A stretch of DNA of 64,000 nt. It comes from Litorimonas sp051251645 (GTDB taxonomy: Bacteria > Pseudomonadota > Alphaproteobacteria > Caulobacterales > Maricaulaceae). Shown piece after piece: positions 32,003-39,887 of the stretch. The notes below the pieces were generated by a model, which was not told the DNA's origin, made no database searches, and worked only from the letters and a program-made list of their open reading frames with translations. The position numbers were made by a program, and so were the translations under genes. Position 1 is the stretch's first letter, and each line of letters opens with the position of its first letter. The DNA is taken from contig JBPOEY010000001.1 of assembly GCA_051251645.1 (NCBI GenBank), forward strand, positions 1,364,001 to 1,428,000. The letters are read 5' to 3'.

Positions 32003-34710
32003 TGGGGTCTTTGACACTCCTGGCCCCGCTAACGCTGCTTGGCCTACTCACCTTACCCTTGGTTTGGTGGATTCTCAAAATCAGCCCGCCCTTACCTAAA
32101 CGTCGAATGTTCCCCCCGCTTGCGATTTTGCAAGGCGTGGAAACGGATGAAGAAACGCCCAATGCTACGCCGATTTGGGTGCTGCTCTATCGAGTGCTGA
32201 TGGTGGCACTCGCGGTTTTTGCGCTCAGCCTGCCGCTGCTGCAAAGCGAAGACGCCCCCCTTGAGCGTCCGCTCACCCTCATCCTCGATGATAGCGCGGC
32301 CGCCGCACCAATCTGGGATGATCTGACTGATGATGCCCGTCGCCGGGTTCGCGAAGCCCAACGCACCAATCAAGATATCATCCTGATTTTGGGGGACGAT
32401 GCCGATCCCGCGCCCATTCCTGCGGCTGAAGCCCTGCTGAGGCTCCGGTCGGCCGCCCCGTCTTTCCAAACCCGGACCGTCCAAATCCCGACACTTCCGA
32501 ACGGTAATAATACGGTTTTCCTGTCGTCTGGGGTCAGTTTTGGCGATGATACCAACCTTCTGGCATCGCTTCGCGACCTCAACGCCACCGCGCTTCTCCC
32601 CGACGCTTTGGACACGGTGATCGTTCCCGGCGATGTTCGCGAAACAGCGGATGGGTTTGAGGCTGATTGGTTCAGCGCGCTTAGTCCGCGTAGCGCCAAT
32701 GTCGAAGCCTTGTCGCAAAGCGGTGATGTGCTGGCGGTCGAACCGATCTTATTTGCGCCGGGCGCGTCGCTCTCGACCGTGTCGATTTCACTCCCGCCGC
32801 AACTGCGCGCGAAAGTCACGCGCTTGCGGGTGGCAGGCATGCGCGCCAGTGCCGCGACGAAACTTCTCGATGATAGCTTTGGACGTCCGTTGGTCGGTGT
32901 GCTCGCACCGCCGTCAGGGTCATCCAGTCCGCTCCTGTCTGAAGAATTTTACACGGAACAAGCCCTCACGCCTTTTGCCGATTTGTTCATCGGCAGTCGC
33001 GAGACGGTTCTGCCGCTTAATCCAACTGTGCTCGTGATGCCGGATTCGATGCGCTCTGACGCGCCAGAGATTGTCGACTATGTTGAAAGTGGTGGCGTAT
33101 TGATCCGGTTTGCCGGGCCTCAATTGGCCGCAAGCGCCGATACGCTGGTGCCTGTGCCTTTGCGGCGCGGCGGGCGTTCGATTGGCGGCGCGCTCGCGTG
33201 GGAAACACCACAAGCGCTCGCCCCCTTTGCATCTGAGTCGCCCTTCGCAGGGCTGTCTGTCCCCGTAGACATCACCGTCTCCCGTCAAGTCATGGCCCGC
33301 CCCGGCGCCGAAACAGACGCACGCACTTGGGCCCGGCTGCAAGACGGATCTCCAATCGTGACCTCCTCCGTACGCGGCGAAGGCCGCATCATTCTCTTTC
33401 ATGTGACCGCCGGGCCAGAATGGTCTAACCTCGCAATATCGGGGCTTTACGTTGATATGTTGAAGCGCATTCTACCGCTCGCAAAATCGCGTCGCGTGGT
33501 GCCCTCAACAGAAGGCGGCGCGTGGACGCTTGATCGCATCCTTGGCCCGTTCGGAGAGCTCCGCCCACCGCCGCCTCGGCCGGTGACGATTGCTGATAAA
33601 GACTGGTCTGTGAATGTCGATACGCTTCCGCCCGGTTATTATCGATCTGGAACCCGACAACGCGCTGTTCAATCCGTTTCCAATCCTGAAGCCATCACAA
33701 TGCTTCCAACGCAAGGTTTGAGCATTGAGCGGATCGACGGGCGTGAGCCGCGCTCGCTAGCCGGCATCCTACTCGGCATCGCGGTTCTTATGCTCGCACT
33801 GGATATGATCGTATCAGCGAGCTTGTCCGGTCGATTACGCCGCTTCGGTGCTGTGACAGCCAGCGCGCTTCTCATCGGCCTCACCATCCTGCCTAGCAGC
33901 GCAGACGCTCAGACTGAGGTTAATGAACGCGTGCGCGAGGCCGCACTGGGGCTTCATTTAGCTTATATAGAGACCGGGGACGCCCGCATTGATGGGTTAA
34001 GCCTAACGGCGCTGGAAAGCCTACAGCGCCAACTGACGCGGCGAACAACGATCGAGCCTGTCGGCGTTCACGCCGTAAGGCCGGACAGCGCAGGCCTTGA
34101 AATGTATCCATTTCTCTACTGGCCGGTTCGCAATGATACCGCTGACTTGACGGAGTCCGAACGAGTTTCACTCAATGCCTACATCGCGGCCGGCGGCACG
34201 CTCATGCTCGACACGGCGGATGAGGCGGAGCGGTCCTTCCGTGCAGGGACCGCGCATCCGGGTCTGACACGCGTGACTGATGGGCTGAATATTGGCCGCT
34301 TAGCCCGTGTTCCTGACGACCATGTCCTAACCAAATCCTTCTACCTCACGCGTGTCTTTCCGGGTCGCTGGGCCAATGGCCCCGTCTATGTCGAAGGCGC
34401 AGGGGCGACCAAAGGCGGGCGCGACGGCGTATCCTCAGTCATCATTGGGTCTAACGACTGGGCGGCGGCGTGGGCGATTGATCCTGAGACGGGAACCCGA
34501 GTCGATCTAGCCAATGAAATCCCGCGTCAACGCGAAATGGCGATCCGCTTTGGCGTCAATGTCGCCATGTACGCGCTGTCCGGCAATTATAAAGCGGACC
34601 AAGTCCACGCGGCAGAGCTAATCCGGCGCATGGGCGACCCCGATGCAGGTGACGGCTCGGGCCTCGATTCGCTACAAGACTTACGCAATCAAAGCCGGGA
34701 GCGTCCGTGA
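32002..34710 (+). CDS. BatA-like membrane protein with DUF4159 domain
   Basis: Large protein of 902 residues. It starts with the aerotolerance-regulator (BatA) N-terminal double helix (about 5-75; LLGLLTLPLVWWILKISPP, then ALAVFALSLPLL), followed by a large periplasmic region, a second helix pair (about 588-635; LAGILLGIAVLMLALDMIV, then SALLIGLTILP) and a C-terminal DUF4159 domain (about 645-870; YPFLYWPVRNDTADLT, then YIAAGGTLMLDTADEA). This fusion is typical of alphaproteobacterial MoxR operons. It probably forms an envelope complex with its neighbours. Its TGA overlaps the next ATG. Confidence 0.88.
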   Translation: MGSLTLLAPLTLLGLLTLPLVWWILKISPPLPKRRMFPPLAILQGVETDEETPNATPIWVLLYRVLMVALAVFALSLPLLQSEDAPLERPLTLILDDSAAAAPIWDDLTDDARRRVREAQRTNQDIILILGDDADPAPIPAAEALLRLRSAAPSFQTRTVQIPTLPNGNNTVFLSSGVSFGDDTNLLASLRDLNATALLPDALDTVIVPGDVRETADGFEADWFSALSPRSANVEALSQSGDVLAVEPILFAPGASLSTVSISLPPQLRAKVTRLRVAGMRASAATKLLDDSFGRPLVGVLAPPSGSSSPLLSEEFYTEQALTPFADLFIGSRETVLPLNPTVLVMPDSMRSDAPEIVDYVESGGVLIRFAGPQLAASADTLVPVPLRRGGRSIGGALAWETPQALAPFASESPFAGLSVPVDITVSRQVMARPGAETDARTWARLQDGSPIVTSSVRGEGRIILFHVTAGPEWSNLAISGLYVDMLKRILPLAKSRRVVPSTEGGAWTLDRILGPFGELRPPPPRPVTIADKDWSVNVDTLPPGYYRSGTRQRAVQSVSNPEAITMLPTQGLSIERIDGREPRSLAGILLGIAVLMLALDMIVSASLSGRLRRFGAVTASALLIGLTILPSSADAQTEVNERVREAALGLHLAYIETGDARIDGLSLTALESLQRQLTRRTTIEPVGVHAVRPDSAGLEMYPFLYWPVRNDTADLTESERVSLNAYIAAGGTLMLDTADEAERSFRAGTAHPGLTRVTDGLNIGRLARVPDDHVLTKSFYLTRVFPGRWANGPVYVEGAGATKGGRDGVSSVIIGSNDWAAAWAIDPETGTRVDLANEIPRQREMAIRFGVNVAMYALSGNYKADQVHAAELIRRMGDPDAGDGSGLDSLQDLRNQSRERP

Positions 34711-36806
34711 TGTTTGACGACTGGCTCTCTCGTATCGCCTTTGATCCGCTCCTACCGTGGCTATGGGTTGCCATATTGGTCGGCCTCGCGGTCGCAGCGG
34801 CTCTGTTCGCAGCAACGACACGGCTGCGGTCCGATTTTCAACGCTTGCTCGCCGCGCTCTTTCTCGGTTTAGCTCTGTCAGGTCCGCAACTCGTGAGCGA
34901 AGATCGCCGCCCCTTGCCCGATACGGTCTTGATCCTGAAGGACGCCTCTGATTCCATGCAACTCGGCGCGCGAACCGACGTCGCCAATGAGGCCGAGATC
35001 GCTTTGCGCGAACGGCTCTCCGCGGATGGTCCCATTGATATTGTGAGCGTAGCAATCCCACCCGATGCGGATGGAACGCGGGTCGCACTCGCGCTGACGG
35101 ACGCGTTGGCCTCCGTTCCGTCTGGCCGATTAGGCGGCGTGATCGCGCTCTCCGATGGCCAAGCGCATGATGTAACAGAGGCCACCGCGTCCCTCATGCC
35201 CGATGATATTCCGTTCCATGCCCTCATCATCGGCGATCCAGAGGCACGCGACCGCCGCATCTCCGCCGTGACAGCTCCAAAATTCGGCGTAGTTGGTGAG
35301 TTTGCCAATTTCGAACTCCGCGTTGATGATCCGGGCTATGAAGGCGAGCGCGCGCAAATCGAAGTCCGCCTAAACGGCGAGCGCAAAGCACGCTTCCCGA
35401 TCACCATCGGGCAAACCCTCTCTGTCCCACTCGAGATTGAACGCCGCGGCCGCAATACGGTCGAAATGAGCGTCGTGCCCGCAGAGACAGGCGAACTGAC
35501 GTTGAATAACAACCTCTTTATCGCCGAAATATCCGGCATTCGCGATCGCATGCGCGTGCTGCTCATCACCGGCGAGCCGCATATTGGCGGACGCTCTTGG
35601 CGCAACCTGTTAAAATCTGATCCGTCGATTGATTTGGTACAATTCACCATTCTCACGCAGCCCCGAGTAAAGAACACCAATGCGGGCGACCTTGAACTCT
35701 CCCTCATTCAGTTCCCACGCCGACAGTTGTTCGAAGAACGGCTTGACGATTTCGACCTTATCATCTTCGACCAATATCAACGTCGCGATATCCCCCGCAG
35801 CAATGGGATGAGAGAGCCGACGATCCTGCTGCGCTATTTCTCTAATATTGCGCGCTATGTCGAAGATGGCGGCGCATTGCTCGTCGCGGCTGGCCCAGCG
35901 TTTGCGTCTCAAGACAGCCTCTATCTGTCCCCTTTGGTCAGCGTGCTACCGACGCGCCCCACAGGCGAAACCACGTCCGAGCCGTTCCGTGCCGAACTGA
36001 ATGATAAAGGCCGCTTGCACCCAATCACGCGGTCATTTTCTGGGCGCGATGACCAAACATGGGGACCCTGGTTCCGCGCAATTGAAAATGACCCTTTGGC
36101 TGGGGATGTGCTGATGGAGGGGCCGGACGGTACGCCACTCTTCATTATCGACCGGGTCGGCGATGGGCGTGTCGCGATGCTGATGAGCGATCAGGCTTGG
36201 CTATGGGCCAAAGGTTATGAAGGCGGCGGTCCCTATCAGGAGATGTTCCGCCGCACGGCACATTGGCTTTTAGGCGAGCCCGATCTTGATGCTGAAACCC
36301 TCTCTGCGCGGGCTGAAAACGAACAATTGATCGTCGAGCGCCGCACGCTCGATAGCGCGCCCGGAACGGCCCAAGTCATCCTGCCTGATGGCACATCCGC
36401 AGAGATTGCCATGACCGAAGTCGAGGCGGGTTATTATACCGGCGCGATCCCTCTGGGCGGACTAGGAGCCTATCGGCTCAATCACGGTAATCTGTCCACG
36501 ATTGCCGCCGTCGGCATGCTCAATCCCATTGAATATGCTGAACTTCTACCGTCGCTTGAAATTTTATCGCCGCTATCTGACGCCACGGGCGGCACGACAC
36601 GGATGATAGGCCTCACGATGAATAATGTGCCTGAGGTCCGTCGTATCAAAACCGGAGCGCTCGTCGGCAGCAATTGGATCGGGGTGAGGGATAATGATGC
36701 CTATACTGTGACCCGCTCGAAACGACGTCCACTCGCCCCACCGATTGCCTTCTTCCTCGCCTTTTTCGCCGCATTAGCGTGGGGTTGGTGGCGCGAAGCG
36801 AAATAA
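34710..36806 (+). CDS. Membrane protein with vWA-like and glutamine-amidotransferase-like regions
   Basis: Protein of 698 residues. Helices at about 12-38 and 45-63 are followed by a vWA-like region beginning LILKDASDSM (MIDAS-type Asp-x-Ser-x-Ser), beta-sandwich repeats (about 185-265), and a region resembling class I glutamine amidotransferases with LLITGEPHIGG, DFDLIIFDQYQ and YVEDGGALLVAAG (about 275-400). It ends in a helix and basic tail (about 675-698). The catalytic Cys of true amidotransferases is not seen. ATG 34710 overlaps the upstream TGA; GTG 34707 is possible. Fourth and last gene of the MoxR operon. Confidence 0.8.
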   Translation: MFDDWLSRIAFDPLLPWLWVAILVGLAVAAALFAATTRLRSDFQRLLAALFLGLALSGPQLVSEDRRPLPDTVLILKDASDSMQLGARTDVANEAEIALRERLSADGPIDIVSVAIPPDADGTRVALALTDALASVPSGRLGGVIALSDGQAHDVTEATASLMPDDIPFHALIIGDPEARDRRISAVTAPKFGVVGEFANFELRVDDPGYEGERAQIEVRLNGERKARFPITIGQTLSVPLEIERRGRNTVEMSVVPAETGELTLNNNLFIAEISGIRDRMRVLLITGEPHIGGRSWRNLLKSDPSIDLVQFTILTQPRVKNTNAGDLELSLIQFPRRQLFEERLDDFDLIIFDQYQRRDIPRSNGMREPTILLRYFSNIARYVEDGGALLVAAGPAFASQDSLYLSPLVSVLPTRPTGETTSEPFRAELNDKGRLHPITRSFSGRDDQTWGPWFRAIENDPLAGDVLMEGPDGTPLFIIDRVGDGRVAMLMSDQAWLWAKGYEGGGPYQEMFRRTAHWLLGEPDLDAETLSARAENEQLIVERRTLDSAPGTAQVILPDGTSAEIAMTEVEAGYYTGAIPLGGLGAYRLNHGNLSTIAAVGMLNPIEYAELLPSLEILSPLSDATGGTTRMIGLTMNNVPEVRRIKTGALVGSNWIGVRDNDAYTVTRSKRRPLAPPIAFFLAFFAALAWGWWREAK

Positions 36807-36870
36807 TCTGTCAATTAAGCGCCTGTTCAGGCTCAACTGATAGACACGCTTCGTCTTCAAGGGGATTTCA

Positions 36871-37272
36871 ATGCGACAGTTTTTGATCGTAGGATTAGTG
36901 GCCCTCAGCCTGTCGGGCTGTATGACCGTCGCGAAAACGACGGGCAAAGCGGCGACCTTGCCGTTCAAAGCAACTTATTTTACGGGCAAGACCGTTGGAA
37001 AAGGCGTCGTCGGCACATCGAAAATGGTTGGCAAAGGGGCCTTAGCGACTGGCAAAGGTGTTTATTACGTCGGGTCTGTCCCTGTCAAAATCACGGATCA
37101 AGCCTTGGACACGTCGACGAAAATTCTGATTATGACCACTCAAGTCGTTGATCTGTCCGGTAAAGTTCTAACGGTCTCTCGCCAGTTTCATGCGAGCCAA
37201 TTAGACTCAGAATTGATGAAATTTCAACGCGCCTCAAATGTGCTTTCCGTTGTCATTGATGCCTTCGCTTAA
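36871..37272 (+). CDS. Small lipoprotein, unknown
   Basis: Protein of 133 residues with signal peptide and lipobox LSLSGC (Cys17). The middle (about 20-65) is a Gly/Lys/Thr-rich repeated stretch with the recurring unit Gly-Lys-x-x-x (FTGKTVGKGVVG, then SKMVGKGALATGKG), followed by a region that may be amphipathic. AAGGGG lies eight bases before the ATG. No family recognised. It follows the MoxR operon by 64 bp on the same strand. Confidence 0.7.
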   Translation: MRQFLIVGLVALSLSGCMTVAKTTGKAATLPFKATYFTGKTVGKGVVGTSKMVGKGALATGKGVYYVGSVPVKITDQALDTSTKILIMTTQVVDLSGKVLTVSRQFHASQLDSELMKFQRASNVLSVVIDAFA

Positions 37273-37325
37273 TGACACGTAACGCATTCGTGTTTTTGAT
37301 AACGCTCCCCTTACTGCTTTGAAAT

Positions 37326-37354
37326 TTGCTCGCGACCCCTAATAATGCTATATT
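37326..37354 (+). promoter_or_regulatory. Candidate promoter for the exported protein at 37379
   Basis: TTGCTC at 37326-37331 and TATATT at 37349-37354 with a 17-bp spacer, 25 bp before the start codon. The ribosome site GGGAGAATAACT follows directly. Confidence 0.4.
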
Positions 37355-37378
37355 ATTGCATCAATTGGGAGAATAACT

Positions 37379-37999
37379 ATGCGACGCACGGCCCTCATTC
37401 TTGCCTCAACCGCCCTGATACTCGCGCCGATGAGCGCCGCAGCCAAATCGCGGGGTTTTGACACGACGATCAGCGTTCCGGTACAAGCCCCGGTTAAAAT
37501 TGAAGTTGTTCTGTCGGACGATCTCGCTCACCGCGCAAATAATTTACCCAAAAAATTGAGCAGTCGCGCTTCGCCGCGCTCGGGTAACGCTGGTTTTGCG
37601 GGTGATGGGCTTTATGGCGACCGCGCCCTTAATTCGCTCATCGAAGAGGTTTATGAAGAGCTCAACGAAGATTTCGCTAGAAAGGGAATCCTCGTCTCTG
37701 ATGACGCAGACATTGTTCTACGTGTGACACTGGAAGATGTTAAAAATAATCGTCCGACTTTCGAGCAGCTCTCGCGTCAGACGAGCCTCAGCTTTGAGAG
37801 CTTTGGCACTGGCGGCGCAGAAATGAGTGCTGAGCTGGTGGATGGGTCGGGTAATCAACTCGGGACTTTATCTTATCGCTGGTTTGATAGCGACTTAGAC
37901 CGTTTCGATTTTCAGGGAGCCTCTGGAGTCTGGTCAGATGCCCGACGCGCCATTTCCCGCTTCTCGAGTAAGACAGCTAAAACTCTGTCATCAACCTAA
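37379..37999 (+). CDS. Exported protein, unknown
   Basis: Protein of 206 residues with a clear signal peptide (about 1-22, cleavage after AAA). The mature part has a Ser/Arg-rich low-complexity stretch (about 60-75) and an alpha/beta region about 85-200 with DADIVLRVTLEDVKNNRPT, a layout seen in small DUF-type outer-membrane or lipoprotein families that quantify metal or ligand binding, but none is identified. Start supported by GGGAGAA seven bases upstream. It may be expressed with, or in parallel to, the lipoprotein before it. Function unknown. Confidence 0.7.
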   Translation: MRRTALILASTALILAPMSAAAKSRGFDTTISVPVQAPVKIEVVLSDDLAHRANNLPKKLSSRASPRSGNAGFAGDGLYGDRALNSLIEEVYEELNEDFARKGILVSDDADIVLRVTLEDVKNNRPTFEQLSRQTSLSFESFGTGGAEMSAELVDGSGNQLGTLSYRWFDSDLDRFDFQGASGVWSDARRAISRFSSKTAKTLSST

Positions 38000-38017
38000 T
38001 AGAGGGTTCGACTGAGT

Positions 38018-38647
38018 TCAGGCCACGCCGATATATTTATGTGATTGTACGCTCAGCCGCCATTGCGGGTGGGCGAGGCAATATTGAAACGCGGCGTCCG
38101 TGTTGAGCTGGCGCGCCGGATCATCGAGCGGCTGCAAGAAAAAATGCTCAAAATCCAGAGCAACAAATTGATCGGGCTGGTTCTCTTTTTGCGGATAAAC
38201 GAGTTTTAACTCCTGCCCGGACGTCTGCACCACGGGCGCGTTCGCTTTGGGGCTGACACAAATCCAATCAATGCCTTCAGGGGCCAAGATTGTGCCATTT
38301 GTCTCAATCGCAATTTTGAAACCCTGTGTTTTCAGCGCGGCAATTAGCGACGTGTCCAATTGGAGCAACGGTTCCCCGCCCGTACACACGACCCAGCGGT
38401 CCTGCTGCCCGTCTGGCCAAGCGGCCAACACAGCCTTAGCCAAGCCATCTGCATCAAACCGACCACCGCCCGGACCATCCGTGCCGATAAAATCCGTATC
38501 GCAGAATTTGCACACTGCCGTCGCGCGGTCTTGTTCGCGTCCGCTCCAGAGATTGCAGCCCGCAAAACGCAGGAATACGGCGACTCGGCCCGCTTGGCCG
38601 CCTTCACCCTGAACGGTGAGATAAAGTTCTTTGACGGCGTAGCTCAT
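38018..38647 (-). CDS. queE: 7-carboxy-7-deazaguanine synthase
   Basis: Protein of 209 residues, a radical-SAM enzyme that converts 6-carboxy-tetrahydropterin to 7-carboxy-7-deazaguanine in queuosine synthesis. The substrate-binding start YLTVQGEGGQAGRVAVFLRFAGC is typical. The iron-sulfur motif has the extended spacing Cys-x14-Cys-x2-Cys (CNLWSG...VCKFCDTDF) known for one QueE group. VVCTGGEPLLQLD and ETNGT follow. ATG 38647 overlaps the queC stop (ATGA) and gives the normal N-terminus. Confidence 0.93.
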   Translation of the reverse strand: MSYAVKELYLTVQGEGGQAGRVAVFLRFAGCNLWSGREQDRATAVCKFCDTDFIGTDGPGGGRFDADGLAKAVLAAWPDGQQDRWVVCTGGEPLLQLDTSLIAALKTQGFKIAIETNGTILAPEGIDWICVSPKANAPVVQTSGQELKLVYPQKENQPDQFVALDFEHFFLQPLDDPARQLNTDAAFQYCLAHPQWRLSVQSHKYIGVA

Positions 38648-39348
38648 GATCCGGCGTAATCCGCCCATCCTTTGGCCCGCAAGTCACAGGCGGGGCATGT
38701 GCCGCAGCCATAGCCCCACGCGTGCAAGGTGTCGCGCACGCCCATGTAGCAGGTGTGTGTGCCCGACCGGATCATCTCAACCAGCGCGTCACCGCCTAGC
38801 GTATGGGCCAAAGTCCAGGCTTGCGCTTTGGACCGGGTCATCAGGGGCGAGTGCAGTGTAAAGTCCCGCTCTAGCCCCAACGAAATCGCGTGCATTTGCG
38901 CGTCCAACGTTTCTTTGCGGCAATCCGGATAACCCGAAAAATCCGCTTCGCACATTCCGGCGACGAGCTCTGAGAACCCACGTCGCCACCCGAGGGCCGC
39001 CGCATAGGTAAGGAAAATCAGATTGCGACCCGGCACGAATGTATTGGGCATGCCAGACTCCAGCGTGTCGATTTCCCGCTCACGTGTGAGCGCCGTTTCG
39101 CTAATCGCGCCAAAGCCCGCCAGATCGATCACATGGTCTTCGCCTAACCGCTCGGTCCAGTTTGGAAAATCTGTCCGAATTTGATCCAACACCGCTTTTC
39201 GAACCGTCATTTCAATATTATGGCGTTGGCCATAGGAGAACCCAATCGTTTCGACATGATCGAAACGGGTCAGCGCCCACGCGAGCACAGTTGCGCTGTC
39301 TTGGCCGCCTGAAAACAGGACGCCAGCTTTGGTCGGTCGGGTCGTCAT
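38644..39348 (-). CDS. queC: 7-cyano-7-deazaguanine synthase
   Basis: Protein of 234 residues. It makes preQ0 from the QueE product, ammonia and ATP. PP-loop LFSGGQDSATVLAWAL (about 9-24), FSYGQRHNIEM, GRNLIFLTYAAALG and a C-terminal zinc site of four Cys (CYMGVRD, then GYGCGTCPACDLR). ATG 39348 is used; GTG 39357 is in frame just upstream. Pair with queE; the QueD-like gene is 23 kb away at 14698 and lacks its catalytic Cys, and no queF lies in the window. Confidence 0.94.
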   Translation of the reverse strand: MTTRPTKAGVLFSGGQDSATVLAWALTRFDHVETIGFSYGQRHNIEMTVRKAVLDQIRTDFPNWTERLGEDHVIDLAGFGAISETALTREREIDTLESGMPNTFVPGRNLIFLTYAAALGWRRGFSELVAGMCEADFSGYPDCRKETLDAQMHAISLGLERDFTLHSPLMTRSKAQAWTLAHTLGGDALVEMIRSGTHTCYMGVRDTLHAWGYGCGTCPACDLRAKGWADYAGS

Positions 39349-39416
39349 GGGCCGCACTTAAGCGGCAGACACGCCAGGCTCAAGTCCTCTGGCCCGAGAC
39401 ATGCATATGAGAGATC

Positions 39417-39878
39417 ATGTTGCGTCGGCTCAAAAATGCGAAACCGAGATATAAAATCTTGATCGGGCTTTGGCTCGCGATTGAATTGATCAGCCTGCCT
39501 GCCGCGGCCAGCGTCGCCTTTTCGATCACGGGGAAGAGCGCGCCCTTGGTGACACAGACACTTGAGACGAGTGAACCGGGCATGGCGCAATTTCTTATTA
39601 CGCATTCCGTGCCGTTCGACATCCTCGTCAGCGGGATCACGAGCGAGGTCAATATCATGATCGAAGACGCCAAATTTGAGACAGATATATCGTCGGCGTG
39701 CGCGAGCTTTCTGAGTACACATCCGAGGGTCGTTAAGACAATTGACGCGCCAGCCAATCCGGAGGCCCCGATTGCGACACTCTTCGTGACTGTGACCTAT
39801 GACATCGCCGAGACACCCCAAATCAGCTTCGACCAAATCTCTTTTGTGCCTGCCGCTCTGCCTTGCCAATCCGTTTAA
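39417..39878 (+). CDS. Membrane-anchored protein, unknown
   Basis: Protein of 153 residues with a basic N-terminus (MLRRLKNAKPRYK), one hydrophobic segment (about 14-36) that is a membrane anchor or signal peptide, and a mature part that is largely beta-strand with two Cys (about 94 and 150) that could form a disulfide. I recognise no family. It stands alone between queC and recQ, which point away on one side and converge on the other (10 bp from the recQ stop). Confidence 0.6.
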   Translation: MLRRLKNAKPRYKILIGLWLAIELISLPAAASVAFSITGKSAPLVTQTLETSEPGMAQFLITHSVPFDILVSGITSEVNIMIEDAKFETDISSACASFLSTHPRVVKTIDAPANPEAPIATLFVTVTYDIAETPQISFDQISFVPAALPCQSV

Positions 39879-39887
39879 CGCATTACA

